A stretch of 64,000 nucleotides of DNA, from contig NZ_CP082787.1 in NCBI RefSeq assembly GCF_021462285.1, positions 1,798,001 to 1,862,000 of the forward strand, given 5' to 3'. The translations under genes and the position numbers were made by a program. The notes under the pieces were generated by a model that saw only the letters and a list, made by a program, of their open reading frames with translations, made no database searches and was not told where the DNA came from. Of this stretch, positions 39,508 through 49,451 are shown piece after piece. This stretch comes from Serratia entomophila (GTDB taxonomy: Bacteria > Pseudomonadota > Gammaproteobacteria > Enterobacterales > Enterobacteriaceae). Numbering within the stretch: the stretch's first letter is position 1; each line of letters starts with the position of its first letter.

Positions 39508-41639
39508 TCAGCCTTATTGATGCGGGTGTGCAGTGCGGTCAGCTCCGGCAGCAGTTCAAGCACTAAACCGATTTGTTGCAATACCAGTTGCTCTTTGCTT
39601 TCCGGTTCAGGTACGGCGTGCCGGATGCGTTCCGCGAGGTTTTCCAACGCCAGCGCAATGCGTGAACCGTTCTGTTCTTCCTGATGCAGCGCCCCGTCAA
39701 CGTAGCAAACGGCATCATTCAGTAAATCCAGTATTGCGGGGTTGCTCAGGCGCTCACGGTGCGCGCCGAGCGCGGAGATATAGCTCAGCAGTGTGTGGTT
39801 GAGGCACAGCAGGCGGAAGGCGGCTTCCTGCAACGCTTTGTCTGCTTTGGGATCGGCGGACATATTAGAAATGACCGAGGCCAGTTCGGCGTCGCTGTTG
39901 TGCGCGTCCCGCCGCGCGATCCGGTAAGGCAGCCCGTTATCTTTGCCCTGATGGTATTGCACCAGAATGGCGTCCAGATAACGGCAGTTGGCGTTCAGCG
40001 TTTTATCAACCACGGCCGGCAGTTGGCGGAATTTCCAGTCCGGCCAGATAAAGCTGACCGCGGCCCAGGCAATGGCGCAGCCCAACAGGGTGTCGTAAAC
40101 GCGCGGCGCCGCCACCTCGAAGCCTTCGCCCAGCAGGTTGAAACACAGCAGCACCAGCAGGGTGATAAACATGGTGGCGTGCGCATATTGCACGGTACGG
40201 AACGCGAAGAACAGCACGCCGGTGATAACGATCAACACCAATTGGCCTTCCAGAGAGGGCACAAAATAGAGGATCGGCAGGCCAATCAAGATGCCGGCCA
40301 GGGTGCCGATAATGCGCAACGCCAGGCGCCGGCGGGTTGCGTTGTAGTTTGGCTGGCAAACAAACAGGCTGGTCAGCAGGATCCAGTAACCATGCTGCAT
40401 GCCGGTCAGCTGGATAAAAGCGTAGCCGATACACAGCACGGCCGACATGCGAATGGCATGGCGGAACAGGGCCGATTGCGGCGTCAGGTGGCGGCTGATG
40501 CGCAGCCGAATGTCGCTCCAGCCGGTCAGGCGATCGTCGGACAGGCTATTTTCTTCCGTTTGCCCATTAGCCAGCGCCTGCTCTGATTCGATATTGGCCA
40601 GTTGGGCGTCGATCGCGCGCAAATTTTTCAGCAGGTGCGCCAGCGCCTTGGCCAGCTCCGCGTTTTCCCGCGTGGCGGCGGCGCGTGCCAACGCGTCTTC
40701 GATGCGGTTGAACGCCGGTTCAAAGCGTGGGTTATGCTGGTATTTTTGCCTCAGCAGGATCGATTGCGCCAACTGACGACAAGCGCGCGCCTGCATGCTC
40801 AGCAAGCGCTGAAAGCGGAACAGGATATCGCTGTGGCGAAATTGCCGGCTCAGTGCCTGATACTGAACGTGAGAAGAACTGGCCCGCTCGTGAATATCTT
40901 GCGCGACAAAGTAATAATGCAGCGTGCGGCGGGTACCGCGCTGGCCGCGATCGCCTTTCAATCGCGTCAGCAACGAAGCCTTGGTCTGATTGAGCAGCGT
41001 CACCAACGCACTGTTGGCCATCGCGACCTCCATCCAGGGCAGATCGGCGTCGCGCTCGGCGTCGGGGTCGAACAGGTTGGCTTTGGCGTCCAGATAGTTC
41101 GCCAACTGATCGTAGCAGCGCGCCAGGTTCTCCTGCAGCGGGCGGATAGGGAAGATCACATGGCCGGTCAGCGTCAGCAGGTTGTACCACAGCGCGCCGA
41201 TCACCAGCAGCATCGGCTGTTGGTACCAGGCGTCGTACATTGAGGCGCCGAGCATGGTGTATACCGCGATCAGCAATGCGCCGAAGGCGATGGTGGCGTA
41301 GCGTTGCCCCAGCGCGCCCAATAAAATAAAGCCGCAGGTGGAGGTGGTTAAACCGAGGGCGAACAGCCAGGGGTAAGGAAACAGCAGCTCAATTGAGGCG
41401 GCGGCGATAAAAAAGCACACCAGCGTGATCAGCAGATTGCGTAATCTGCCGGCCAGGCGATCGTCCAAATCGGTCAGGGCTGCGGCGACCACCCCCAGCG
41501 TCAGAGGGATGGTCAGCTTGGGTATTCCCAGCCACCATGGAACGGCAGCCGCCCCGGCCAGCGCAATGAAAATGCGTAAATGGTAAAGCAGGTTGCTGTT
41601 GTAGGCGTAGCGGCGCACTGCAGGTGCAAAAGAGAGCAC
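39504..41639 (-). CDS. yccS: FUSC-family inner membrane protein YccS
   Basis: The 711-residue product belongs to the fusaric-acid-resistance-like (FUSC) membrane family; its substrate is not known. Two membrane blocks of about five to six helices each occur at residues about 20-165 and 390-535. Cytoplasmic helical regions follow each. The second block repeats the family motif HGYWILLTSLFVCQPNYNATRRR. Sequence agrees throughout with E. coli YccS. It lies 26 bases after yccF and is probably co-transcribed. Its last bases overlap those of sxy. Confidence 0.93.
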   Translation of the reverse strand: MLSFAPAVRRYAYNSNLLYHLRIFIALAGAAAVPWWLGIPKLTIPLTLGVVAAALTDLDDRLAGRLRNLLITLVCFFIAAASIELLFPYPWLFALGLTTSTCGFILLGALGQRYATIAFGALLIAVYTMLGASMYDAWYQQPMLLVIGALWYNLLTLTGHVIFPIRPLQENLARCYDQLANYLDAKANLFDPDAERDADLPWMEVAMANSALVTLLNQTKASLLTRLKGDRGQRGTRRTLHYYFVAQDIHERASSSHVQYQALSRQFRHSDILFRFQRLLSMQARACRQLAQSILLRQKYQHNPRFEPAFNRIEDALARAAATRENAELAKALAHLLKNLRAIDAQLANIESEQALANGQTEENSLSDDRLTGWSDIRLRISRHLTPQSALFRHAIRMSAVLCIGYAFIQLTGMQHGYWILLTSLFVCQPNYNATRRRLALRIIGTLAGILIGLPILYFVPSLEGQLVLIVITGVLFFAFRTVQYAHATMFITLLVLLCFNLLGEGFEVAAPRVYDTLLGCAIAWAAVSFIWPDWKFRQLPAVVDKTLNANCRYLDAILVQYHQGKDNGLPYRIARRDAHNSDAELASVISNMSADPKADKALQEAAFRLLCLNHTLLSYISALGAHRERLSNPAILDLLNDAVCYVDGALHQEEQNGSRIALALENLAERIRHAVPEPESKEQLVLQQIGLVLELLPELTALHTRINKAD

Positions 41640-41665
41640 GAAAAACTCCTCAAACGGAGAAAAAA

Positions 41666-42118
41666 TTAACGCTGTTGATACTGGCGACGGGCATTTTCGG
41701 TACGGGCCTGCTGGGCCATTTCAACCGAGACCACGCGGCGGCCCACCGGCCACAGGGCGATGGCGGCGATTTTGAAGTTGGCGATGCCGACCGGAATGCC
41801 GATAATGGAAATACACTGCACGATGCCGGCTGCAATGTGCGACAAGCACAGCCACCAGCCGAACAGCACCAGCCATACGATGTTCAGCAGCGAACCACCG
41901 GCTGAGAGCAGCAGGTTGCTTTTTTCCGGGTAAAGCTCGTTGACGTGGATCGCTTCATTGCCGAAAGGCAAAAACGACAGCTTGGTAATCTCCCAGCAGG
42001 AGCGGGTCAATGGCAGGGTAAAGATCAACAGGACGCTGAACAGCGTGGCGATCAGCCAGCCCAGGGTGGTGAAAAAACCGCCTAATACAAAATTAAGAAT
42101 ATTCAGTACAGTACGCAT
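41666..42118 (-). CDS. yccF: Inner membrane protein YccF
   Basis: The 150-residue protein has four predicted membrane segments arranged in two hairpins, with the repeated YccF-domain motif (GWLIATLFSVLLIFTLPLTR and WLCLSHIAAGIVQCISIIGI). Its function is unknown. Start MRTVLNILNFVLGG at 42118 corresponds to E. coli YccF; an in-frame ATG three codons upstream is possible. It is the first gene of the yccF-yccS pair and divergent from helD. Confidence 0.92.
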   Translation of the reverse strand: MRTVLNILNFVLGGFFTTLGWLIATLFSVLLIFTLPLTRSCWEITKLSFLPFGNEAIHVNELYPEKSNLLLSAGGSLLNIVWLVLFGWWLCLSHIAAGIVQCISIIGIPVGIANFKIAAIALWPVGRRVVSVEMAQQARTENARRQYQQR

Positions 42119-42284
42119 AGTCGTCATTCTGCTCTAATGATGGCCAAACCGCGATGCGGTAGCGTTCGCTATCAAAACGCCAAATCTATTCTACCCTTTT
42201 TTTAGCGCTAGAGTGCCACTGCTTATCGCAGGTAAACTGGCAGACATCCGTTATTTATTCTCAACATAGTCATGGCGCGACGAT

Positions 42285-44339
42285 ATGGAACTTAAAGCGA
42301 CATCGCTGGGCAAACACCTGGCTCAGCACCCTTACAACCGCGTGCGGTTGCTGCATGCCGGCGTTGAGGTAAGCGGCGAGAAGCATGAATACCTTATTCC
42401 GTTCAATCAACTGATACAGGTCCGGTGCAAACGCGGCATCGTTTGGGGCGAGCTGGAGTTCGAGCTGCCGGATGAGAAAGTGGTGCGGCTGCACGGCACC
42501 GAATGGCAGGAAACCCAGCGGTTTTATCACTATTTGCAGCAGGCCTGGCAACAGTGGAGCGCCGAGATGAGCGCAGTCAGCGCCGGCGTATTGCAACAGC
42601 AGGTAGAGCATATCCAGCGCATAGAGCAGCAGGATAAATGGTTCAAGAAGTCCGAGCTGGGCAAGCTGCAGCAGCAGATCCGCCAGTCTTTCGAGGCGTT
42701 GCCGATGCCGGTAGCGCGATTGGATGAATTCGACAGCTGCCGTGAAGATTATCGGCTATGCCTGCAGTGGCTGCAGCAGGGGCTGCGCAGCATTGAACGG
42801 CGCAACCGGCAGTGGACCGAGCGCATGCTGGAAACCCACCACGACTTTTTCCAGACGGTCGAAACCTCACCGCTTAATGACTCGCAGAGCCGGGCGGTGG
42901 TGAACGGTGAGGACTCGGTACTGGTGTTGGCGGGCGCCGGCAGCGGCAAAACCTCGGTGCTGGTGGCGCGCGCCGGCTGGTTGCTGCGCCGCCAGGAAGC
43001 CGAACCCGGGCAAATTTTGCTGCTGGCGTTTGGCCGCCAGGCGGCCGGCGAAATGAATGAGCGCATTAAAGAGCGGTTGGGGGACGTCGGCATTCAGGCC
43101 AAAACCTTCCATGCCCTGGCGCTGCAAATCATCCAGCAGGGCAATCGCAAGGTGCCGGCGATCAGTAAGCTGGAAACCGACAGTAAAGCGCGGCGCGCGC
43201 TGTTGATTGCCAACTGGCAGCAGCAGTGCGCGGAGAAAAAGGCGCAGGCCAAGGGCTGGCGCCAATGGTTGATCGAAGAGCTGGAGTGGGAAGTGCCGGA
43301 AGGTGACTTCTGGCAAGATAAACGCCTGGCCGATCGCCTGGCGAGCCGTCTCGAACGCTGGTTGGGGCTGATGCGCATGCACGGCGGCAGCCAGGCGGAA
43401 ATGATCGAGCAGGCGGACGAAGAAATCCGCGATCTGTTTTCAAAGCGCATCCGTCTGATGGCCCCGTTGCTGAAAGCCTGGAAAAGCACGCTGAAAGAAG
43501 AAGGGGCGGTAGACTTTTCCGGCCTGATCCACCAGGCGGTCAATGTGTTGGAAAAAGGCCGCTTTGTCAGCCCGTGGAAGCATATTCTGGTCGATGAGTT
43601 CCAGGATATCTCACCGCAGCGCGCCCAGCTGCTGGCGGCGCTGCGTAAACAGAATAAGCAAAGTTGCCTGTTTGCGGTAGGGGACGACTGGCAGGCGATT
43701 TATCGCTTCAGCGGCGCCGAGTTAACGCTGACCACGGCCTTTGCCGCCAACTTCGGCGAAGGGGCGCAGTGCGCTCTGGATACCACCTATCGATTCAACG
43801 AGCGGATAGGCGAAGTGGCCAACGGCTTCGTGCTGCAGAACCCGCACCAGTTGAAAAAACCGCTGAACAGCCTGAGCAAAGGCAACAAAAAGTCGGTGGT
43901 TATCCTGCCGCAGGAACAGTTGGAAGCGCTGCTGGACAAACTGAGCGGCTACGCCAAACCGGACGAACGCATTCTGGTGTTGGCGCGTTATCACCACCTG
44001 AAGCCGGAGGCGCTGGCGAAGGCGGTTACCCGTTGGCCGAAACTGAACCTCGAGTTTATGACCATTCACGCCAGTAAGGGGCAACAGGCGGAATATGTGA
44101 TTATTGCCGGCCTGCACGAAGGCAGCGATGGGTTCCCGGCGGTGGCGCGTGAGTCGGTGCTGGAGGATGCGCTGTTGCCGCAGCCGGAGGATTTTCCGGA
44201 TGCCGAAGAGCGGCGTTTGCTGTACGTAGCGCTGACCCGCGCCAAACACCAGGTTTGGTTGCTGCAGGATCGCGAACGCCCCTCGGTATTTGTCGAACAG
44301 CTGCACGATCTGGGCGTGCCGCTGCAGAAAAAACCTTAA
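42285..44339 (+). CDS. helD: DNA helicase IV (HelD)
   Basis: This is a 3'-5' superfamily 1 helicase of the UvrD/Rep group, implicated in recombination in E. coli. The 684-residue product equals E. coli length. An N-terminal extension of about 190 residues precedes motor domains with motif I LAGAGSGKTSVL, motif II LVDEFQDIS, QAIYRFSGAE and LDTTYRFNE. The motif V/VI regions are TIHASKGQQAEYVI and LYVALTRAKHQVWLL. It is not the RNA polymerase-associated HelD of Gram-positives. It is convergent with mgsA, with a T-less GC hairpin (44345-44368) between them. Confidence 0.96.
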   Translation: MELKATSLGKHLAQHPYNRVRLLHAGVEVSGEKHEYLIPFNQLIQVRCKRGIVWGELEFELPDEKVVRLHGTEWQETQRFYHYLQQAWQQWSAEMSAVSAGVLQQQVEHIQRIEQQDKWFKKSELGKLQQQIRQSFEALPMPVARLDEFDSCREDYRLCLQWLQQGLRSIERRNRQWTERMLETHHDFFQTVETSPLNDSQSRAVVNGEDSVLVLAGAGSGKTSVLVARAGWLLRRQEAEPGQILLLAFGRQAAGEMNERIKERLGDVGIQAKTFHALALQIIQQGNRKVPAISKLETDSKARRALLIANWQQQCAEKKAQAKGWRQWLIEELEWEVPEGDFWQDKRLADRLASRLERWLGLMRMHGGSQAEMIEQADEEIRDLFSKRIRLMAPLLKAWKSTLKEEGAVDFSGLIHQAVNVLEKGRFVSPWKHILVDEFQDISPQRAQLLAALRKQNKQSCLFAVGDDWQAIYRFSGAELTLTTAFAANFGEGAQCALDTTYRFNERIGEVANGFVLQNPHQLKKPLNSLSKGNKKSVVILPQEQLEALLDKLSGYAKPDERILVLARYHHLKPEALAKAVTRWPKLNLEFMTIHASKGQQAEYVIIAGLHEGSDGFPAVARESVLEDALLPQPEDFPDAEERRLLYVALTRAKHQVWLLQDRERPSVFVEQLHDLGVPLQKKP

Positions 44340-44374
44340 GGCAGGCCTGGCGCCCCAAGGCCAGGCCGCCGGCG

Positions 44375-44833
44375 TTACTTCAGGCGTTCCTGCAGATAAC
44401 GCTGATAGTCGGGTATCGCGATATCCACGGCGTTTTTGAACAGCGGCGAGGCGATCAGGAAATCTGCGGTGGAGCGGTTGGTGGCGACCGGGATATTCCA
44501 TACCGTCGCCAGTCGCAGCAGCGCTTTCACGTCCGGATCGTGCGGCACCGCATTCAGCGGATCCCAGAAGAAGATCAGCATGTCGATTTTACCTTCGGCG
44601 ATCAGCGCGCCAACCTGCTGGTCCCCACCCATAGGGCCGCTCAGCATGCTTTGCACGGGAATGCCGCTGGCGCGCTGGATCAAATTGCCGGTGGTGCCGG
44701 TGGCGTACAGCTGATGTTCCGCCAGTATGGCCTTATGATCTTCAACCCACGCCAACAGCGCCTGTTTGCGGTGATCGTGCGCCACCAGCGCAATGTGCTT
44801 GCGCGCGGCGATAGTGCGGGTGGTGAATTCCAT
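44375..44833 (-). CDS. mgsA: Methylglyoxal synthase
   Basis: This enzyme converts dihydroxyacetone phosphate to methylglyoxal and phosphate, a glycolytic bypass relieving sugar-phosphate stress. The 152-residue product from 44833 corresponds to E. coli MgsA. It shows [11 protein letters not shown], the phosphate-binding ATGTTGNLI and SGPMGGDQQ with the catalytic Asp, and [20 protein letters not shown]. The second of two adjacent ATG codons is preferred, since AAGGA then has a seven-base spacing. Confidence 0.96.
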   Translation of the reverse strand: MEFTTRTIAARKHIALVAHDHRKQALLAWVEDHKAILAEHQLYATGTTGNLIQRASGIPVQSMLSGPMGGDQQVGALIAEGKIDMLIFFWDPLNAVPHDPDVKALLRLATVWNIPVATNRSTADFLIASPLFKNAVDIAIPDYQRYLQERLK

Positions 44834-44913
44834 CATGGTGTCCTTCGCTCATCGGATGATGTGCGACAGATTACTGAAACTGCTTTTCACTGCCTAGCCT
44901 TTACACCGCAAAA

Positions 44914-44951
44914 TGCGAATAAAGCGCGCCTTTAATCCGGCCAGGCGCGCT
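44914..44951 (-). terminator. Probable terminator after yccT
   Basis: A 9-bp stem AGCGCGCCT / AGGCGCGCT with an 11-base loop is followed on the minus strand by TTATTCGCATTTTG. The T-run is imperfect. Confidence 0.6.
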
Positions 44952-44955
44952 GGGG

Positions 44956-45621
44956 TTAACGGGCGGGTTGTTTATTGGCCCAGCGGAGAAAACGTTTTTG
45001 CGTTTCTTTATCCGCCTGCTGAAACCAGTATCGCAACATCTGTTCTGAAACGTTTTCGCCTTTCAGCGTCACTGTGGGGGCATTTAGCGGCGCGCCGGCC
45101 AGCGGTGCGCCCAGCGCGGCGGCGCGCGCCTGAGCAAAGGCCGGCACCGAAGCGGGGCGGTTTTGGCGATTGTAGTCCGACATCACCTTCTCCAGGTCGG
45201 TATTGAAGGTTACGCTGTCGGGGTGCAGTACGTCATGCCTCATGGGCAGATCGTTGCCTTTGGTATCGATTACCTGGTAGTTCAAGGTTCTGTCGAAGCG
45301 TTGGGCATCACGCTCGTTTTCTATCCGCGGCAGTGCGATCGCCACCGCACTGACGTTCTGGGTGTTGAAAGTCGCGATAAGCGGGAGGGAAACGTAGGCG
45401 ATCTGATCTTGTTGACCGGAACGCACGGATTTGGTGACTTTAAACAGCAGCTGATGCTGCCCACCGTCCAGTTCGAGGCTGTCGGCGCCTTTTAACAACG
45501 AACCTGTCATTTTCTTGCCGTCGACCGCGAGCAGGTCGATGTCCGGGGAGAGTTTCAGGGTCGTAGCCGCGGCCGGCATGCTGATACTGAGTAATGCCGC
45601 AACCACCAGACCAAATTTCAT
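44956..45621 (-). CDS. yccT: Periplasmic DUF2057 protein YccT (curli inhibitor CsgI family)
   Basis: The 221-residue precursor has a clear signal peptide (MKFGLVVAALLSISMPAAAT). A mature DUF2057 domain follows (LKLSPDIDLLAVDGKKMTGS at the start, MLRYWFQQADKETQKRFLRW at the end). The E. coli homologue inhibits curli assembly (CsgI). The start at 45621 gives a six-base spacing to AAGGAG; the adjacent ATG at 45624 is also possible. It stands alone between mgsA and yccU. Confidence 0.88.
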   Translation of the reverse strand: MKFGLVVAALLSISMPAAATTLKLSPDIDLLAVDGKKMTGSLLKGADSLELDGGQHQLLFKVTKSVRSGQQDQIAYVSLPLIATFNTQNVSAVAIALPRIENERDAQRFDRTLNYQVIDTKGNDLPMRHDVLHPDSVTFNTDLEKVMSDYNRQNRPASVPAFAQARAAALGAPLAGAPLNAPTVTLKGENVSEQMLRYWFQQADKETQKRFLRWANKQPAR

Positions 45622-45865
45622 CATTATCTCCTTATAAAGTGACATAGCCATAAGTGTTGAACAGGACACAGATTGTGTCAAAATTTTTCAATACGGCCCG
45701 CTGGTTTACATTTTTACATATTTAAACGCATTTAGACATATCAATGCCGTTCGCATCGTGATTGCCTCAGACCCTGAAATCAGCGCAGAGTTTCAGCCGC
45801 GCGGCATTTAGCCGTATCGGTTACACTCAGGTCAGAAAACTTTCGTTGATGACGAGGAGCAAACT

Positions 45866-46279
45866 ATGCAAGACCATGAGATTGCTGAACTATTGCAACA
45901 GGTAAAAACCATCGCCCTGGTCGGCGCCAGCGATAATCCGGCGCGGCCAAGTTATGGCGTAATGGCCTATCTGCTGGCTCAGGGCTATCAGGTAACCCCG
46001 GTCAGCCCCAAGCTGGCGGGGCAAACGCTGTTGGGCCAGCCGGCGTATGCCAGGCTGGAGGATATTCCGCATCCGGTGGATATGGTGGACGTTTTCCGTA
46101 ACTCGGAGGCGGCTTATGCCGTTGCGCAGGAGGCGATAGCTATTGGCGCCAAGGCGCTGTGGCTGCAAATCGGCGTGATCAACGAACAGGCCGAGGCGCT
46201 GGCCGCAGAGGCGGGGCTGAAGGTGGTGATGGATCGCTGCCCGAAAATCGAAATCCCGCGTCTGGGGTTGGAGCGCTGA
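45866..46279 (+). CDS. yccU: CoA-binding protein YccU
   Basis: The 137-residue product is a single Rossmann-fold CoA-binding domain. It shows ALVGASDNPARPSYGVMAYL at the N-terminus, VDMVDVFRNSEAA, and the C-terminal VMDRCPKIEIPRL. Length equals E. coli YccU. The physiological role is unknown. An AGGAGC ribosome-binding site lies about 8 bases upstream. It is convergent with hspQ across a shared terminator. Confidence 0.93.
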   Translation: MQDHEIAELLQQVKTIALVGASDNPARPSYGVMAYLLAQGYQVTPVSPKLAGQTLLGQPAYARLEDIPHPVDMVDVFRNSEAAYAVAQEAIAIGAKALWLQIGVINEQAEALAAEAGLKVVMDRCPKIEIPRLGLER

Positions 46280-46283
46280 ATAA

Positions 46284-46310
46284 AAAAGCCTGGCGCGAGG
46301 CCAGGCTTTT
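46284..46310. terminator. Bidirectional terminator between yccU and hspQ
   Basis: A perfect 11-bp stem AAAAGCCTGGC / GCCAGGCTTTT with a 5-base loop lies between convergent genes. Confidence 0.88.
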
Positions 46311-46334
46311 CAGGTTTCTCAGGTCTTGGCGCAT

Positions 46335-46652
46335 TTAGTTGCGCAGCCGTGGCGCCTGTAGCTGGTGGCGGATAGACTCCGCCAGTTCATCCAGCGATGG
46401 CTGTTCGGGGTGGGCGTCCTGGGGCTCGCCGTCCAGCTGGGCTTCCGCCAGATAGGTGTGCACCGGTTGGCCTTCCTCGTCCTCCATCACCACGTGGTAC
46501 CAGGGGGCAAAACGCAGATCGGCGTTTGCCGCGATATCGTCAGCTTTAGGTTGTTCCAAAGAGTATTCAGGGTCGATATCAATAACCACCCCCAAATACC
46601 CCAGCAGTTTATGCCGAACCTGTTGTCCTATACCGAATTTGCTGGCAATCAT
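46335..46652 (-). CDS. hspQ: Heat shock protein HspQ
   Basis: This small heat-induced protein binds hemimethylated DNA (first named in the DnaA context) and is a specificity-enhancing factor for Lon. The 105-residue product equals E. coli HspQ, starting [20 protein letters not shown] and containing the YccV/hemimethylated-DNA-binding fold ([21 protein letters not shown]). The start is fixed by AGGAGG six bases upstream of ATG 46652. A sigma-32-like promoter lies immediately upstream. Confidence 0.95.
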   Translation of the reverse strand: MIASKFGIGQQVRHKLLGYLGVVIDIDPEYSLEQPKADDIAANADLRFAPWYHVVMEDEEGQPVHTYLAEAQLDGEPQDAHPEQPSLDELAESIRHQLQAPRLRN

Positions 46653-46685
46653 GATGACCTCCTGAGAAACAGTGCCTTGCTCTCT

Positions 46686-46713
46686 ATATGAGGGCAAAAC
46701 AGCGTATTTCAAG
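46686..46713 (-). promoter_or_regulatory. Sigma-32 (heat-shock) promoter of hspQ
   Basis: On the minus strand CTTGAAA (46707-46713) and CCTCATAT (46686-46693) are separated by 13 bases. This matches the RpoH consensus CTTGAAA / CCCCATNT. It lies right after the rlmI stop codon and 34 bases before the hspQ start. Confidence 0.85.
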
Positions 46714-47904
46714 TTACATCACCCGACACGCAAACCCTTTCAAGTACAGCCCTTCAGGATAAGTCGCGATAACCGGATGATCGGCAGCCTGTCGGAACTG
46801 CTCTATAAATTGTACATCACGCCCGGCATCTACAGCGGCGTCGGCCAAAATTTTCTGGAACAGATCGGTCGGCATCAGCCCGGAGCAAGAGAAGCTGAGC
46901 AAAATGCCGCCCGGGTTCAGCAGCTGCAGCGCCAACATGTTGATATCTTTGTAACCGCGGCAGGCGCTGGCCAGCTGGTTTTTGTTTTCGACGAACTTCG
47001 GCGGATCCATGATAATCAGATCGAATTTTTCGCCCTGGGTGCGGTAGTTGCGCAGCAGTTGGAACACGTCATCACGGACAAATTCCGCTTTGCTGAGATC
47101 CAACCGGTTCAGTTCGACGTTTTGTTTGGCGATATCCAGCGCGGCCTGCGAGGTATCTACGCTGATTACCTGCTCGCAGCCGCCCATCAGGGCCGACACG
47201 GCGAAGGCACCGGTGTAAGAGAAGCAGTTCAGCACCCGGCGGCCGGCGGAGTAATTGCGCGCGGCCAGGCGGCTGTCGCGTTGATCGAGGTAAAAACCGG
47301 TTTTATGGCCCTGTTGAATGTCCACCAACAGCTTCATGCCGTGCTCGGTGATAGGCAACAGATCGGGCGGCAGATCGCCCAACACCGGGCCTTGCGCCAG
47401 CGGCAGGCCTTCTTTTTTGCGCACCGCAACGTCGGAGCGATCGTAAATCGAACATTCCGGGTAGCAATGCTGCAGCGCGGAGAGCAGGGCGGCGCGTTGG
47501 TATTCTGCGCCGGCGGAGAGCAGCTGCAGCACCAGGAAATTCTGGAAACGATCGATGGTAACGCCCGGCATGCCGTCGGATTCGCCGGCGATCAGGCGAT
47601 AACCGTCCAGGCCATCGCGCTGCGCCACCCAGTCGCGCCAGCTTTGCGCCTGCTGTAAACGGCGAATAAAGAAGTCGATGTTAACCTCTTCATCCTGCTG
47701 GAAGGTCCAGACGCGTGCGCGGATCTGCGACTCAGGGGAGTAGGCGCCGCGCGCCAGCCATTTGCCCTGGCTGTCATGAATATCGATGGTTTCACCGGAA
47801 AGGGCTTTACCCTCAACGCGTTGAACGGCACCGGAGAACACCCACGGGTGGCGACGAAGCAAGGATTTTTCACGTCCTTTGGCGAGATACAGGCGTACGG
47901 TCAT
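46714..47904 (-). CDS. rlmI: 23S rRNA m5C1962 methyltransferase RlmI
   Basis: This SAM-dependent enzyme methylates C1962 of 23S rRNA. The 396-residue product equals E. coli RlmI. It has an N-terminal PUA domain ([20 protein letters not shown]), a central RlmI-like region and the Rossmann methyltransferase domain ([33 protein letters not shown]). A late Cys in [10 protein letters not shown] is the likely catalytic residue. It is divergent from yccX and lies just upstream of hspQ on the same strand. Confidence 0.96.
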   Translation of the reverse strand: MTVRLYLAKGREKSLLRRHPWVFSGAVQRVEGKALSGETIDIHDSQGKWLARGAYSPESQIRARVWTFQQDEEVNIDFFIRRLQQAQSWRDWVAQRDGLDGYRLIAGESDGMPGVTIDRFQNFLVLQLLSAGAEYQRAALLSALQHCYPECSIYDRSDVAVRKKEGLPLAQGPVLGDLPPDLLPITEHGMKLLVDIQQGHKTGFYLDQRDSRLAARNYSAGRRVLNCFSYTGAFAVSALMGGCEQVISVDTSQAALDIAKQNVELNRLDLSKAEFVRDDVFQLLRNYRTQGEKFDLIIMDPPKFVENKNQLASACRGYKDINMLALQLLNPGGILLSFSCSGLMPTDLFQKILADAAVDAGRDVQFIEQFRQAADHPVIATYPEGLYLKGFACRVM

Positions 47905-47994
47905 AATTAAGAATGCTGCCAGCTAGATAAAAAGGGTGACACCGCCGTGCGGGCGCACGGAAAATGCCATAACGAAATTGATTAGGAGCGGATT

Positions 47995-48273
47995 ATGACA
48001 CAAGTTTGCATTGCTGCGTACGTGTATGGCGTCGTGCAGGGCGTGGGTTTCCGCTACAGCACCCAACATCAGGCCACGGCGCTGGGGCTAACCGGCTATG
48101 CGCGCAATCTCGATGACGGCAGCGTCGAAGTGGTGGCCTGCGGCGAGCGGCCGCAGGTGGACAAGCTGGTTGAATGGCTGAAGCAGGGCGGCCCGCGCAG
48201 CGCGCGCGTCGATCGCGTGCTGGTGGAGCCGCAGGGTGTTGCAGAGTATCAGGGGTTCAACATTCGCTATTAG
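47995..48273 (+). CDS. yccX: Acylphosphatase
   Basis: This small enzyme hydrolyses acyl phosphates such as carbamoyl phosphate and acetyl phosphate. The 92-residue product has the ferredoxin-like acylphosphatase fold with the signature [12 protein letters not shown] (catalytic Arg) and [17 protein letters not shown] (catalytic Asn). It ends FNIRY. The start follows GGAGCGGATT. It is convergent with tusE, with only four bases between the stops. Confidence 0.95.
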   Translation: MTQVCIAAYVYGVVQGVGFRYSTQHQATALGLTGYARNLDDGSVEVVACGERPQVDKLVEWLKQGGPRSARVDRVLVEPQGVAEYQGFNIRY

Positions 48274-48277
48274 CGGG

Positions 48278-48607
48278 TCAGATGCATTTCACCGGTTTCG
48301 GCAGGCCGGCGATCTTGGTGGCCTGTTTGGCTGGGCCTTTCGGGAACAAACGGTAGAGGTAGCGGCTATTGCCTTTTTCTTCGCCGTATTTTTGCGCCAT
48401 CGCCTTGACCAGCATGCGGATCGCCGGCGAGGTATTAAACTCTTGGTAGAAGCCGCGGACAAAACGCACCACTTCCCAGTGCGCCTCGGTGAGTGCGATC
48501 TCTTCTTCGGCGGCCAGCAGCGGCGCCAAACCTTCATGCCAGTCCGCGCTGTTTTTCAGGTAGCCCTGCGCGTCGGTCTCGATAACCTGACCTTCAAACT
48601 CCAACAT
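48278..48607 (-). CDS. tusE: Sulfur-relay protein TusE
   Basis: TusE accepts persulfide sulfur from TusBCD and passes it to MnmA for 2-thiolation of tRNA wobble uridines. The 109-residue product belongs to the DsrC family. The acceptor Cys is the penultimate residue (KPVKCI). The central part [20 protein letters not shown] is typical. Start [12 protein letters not shown] at 48607 matches E. coli; the frame extends 15 codons upstream without support. Confidence 0.94.
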   Translation of the reverse strand: MLEFEGQVIETDAQGYLKNSADWHEGLAPLLAAEEEIALTEAHWEVVRFVRGFYQEFNTSPAIRMLVKAMAQKYGEEKGNSRYLYRLFPKGPAKQATKIAGLPKPVKCI

Positions 48608-48665
48608 ACTGCCTCGGTAACGGATAATTCGGAACGGCGGCCAGTTTAGCAAACTTTTAGCCTAG

Positions 48666-48697
48666 CCAAAAATAAAGCCCCGCCGGAGCGGGGCTTT
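48666..48697 (-). terminator. Terminator after yccA
   Basis: A 10-bp stem AAAGCCCCGC / GCGGGGCTTT with a CGGA loop is followed on the minus strand by ATTTTTGG. Confidence 0.88.
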
Positions 48698-48718
48698 GGA
48701 AACTGCGGTAGTGCGGGA

Positions 48719-49378
48719 TCAGTTGCTGCGCGCGAAGCCCAGAATGCTCAGCAGGCTGATGAACATGTTGTAGAGCGAAACGTACAGGCTGACGGTAGCG
48801 CGGATGTAGTTAGTCTCGCCACCGTGAATGATGTTGCTGGTTTCCCACAGGATAGCGCCGGCGGAGAACAGGATGAACAGCGCGCTGATCGCCAGGTGCA
48901 GGGCCGGGATCTGCAGGAACAGGTTGGCGATAACCGCCACCAGCAGCACCACAAAGCCCGCCATCATCATCCCGGACAGGAACGACATGTCCTTACGGGT
49001 GGTCAGCACGTAGGCCGAGCAGCAGAAGAACACCGCCGCAGTGCCACCCAGCGCCAGCATGATCAGATCACCGGCGCCGGCATTCAGGAATGAGCTGAGG
49101 ATCGGGCCCAGCGCGTAACCCATAAAGCCGGTCAGCGCGAAGGCGGCCAGAATGCCCGCCGGGCTGTTGGCCAGTTTGTGGGTCAGGAACATCAAGCCAT
49201 AAAAGCCGACCAACATCAGCAGCAGGCCCGGCGCCGGCAGGCCCAGCATGGTGCTGGCGGTGGCGGTCAGGGCGGAGAAGGCCAGCGTCAAAGACAGCAG
49301 GAAATAGGTATTGCGCAGGACTTTATGCGTGCTGAGCAGCGAGTCGCGCGCGGAGGATGAGACGACAATGCGGTCCAT
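48719..49378 (-). CDS. yccA: FtsH-modulating inner membrane protein YccA (BAX inhibitor-1 family)
   Basis: The 219-residue protein has seven hydrophobic segments and the Bax inhibitor-1 family pattern. E. coli YccA is an FtsH substrate that also protects the SecYEG translocon from FtsH when jammed. The N-terminal cytosolic tail [20 protein letters not shown], needed for degradation in E. coli, is conserved. A CpxR box lies about 75 bases upstream, consistent with Cpx envelope-stress control. A terminator follows the stop. Confidence 0.94.
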   Translation of the reverse strand: MDRIVVSSSARDSLLSTHKVLRNTYFLLSLTLAFSALTATASTMLGLPAPGLLLMLVGFYGLMFLTHKLANSPAGILAAFALTGFMGYALGPILSSFLNAGAGDLIMLALGGTAAVFFCCSAYVLTTRKDMSFLSGMMMAGFVVLLVAVIANLFLQIPALHLAISALFILFSAGAILWETSNIIHGGETNYIRATVSLYVSLYNMFISLLSILGFARSN

Positions 49379-49451
49379 AATGATCTCTCTTATCAGGTCA
49401 TCACAAAATTAGCCCCGATGATAGGCAGCGCAAGCGTTTGATTAAAGATTG

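Noticed and set aside
44345-44368. Hairpin GGCCTGGC / GCCAGGCC between helD and mgsA as a terminator
   Set aside because: A stable stem is present, but neither strand has a following T-run, so terminator function is not supported.
45665-45679. Small palindrome GACACA-GAT-TGTGTC upstream of yccT
   Set aside because: Arms of six bases are too short to assign a regulator, and no second copy was seen.
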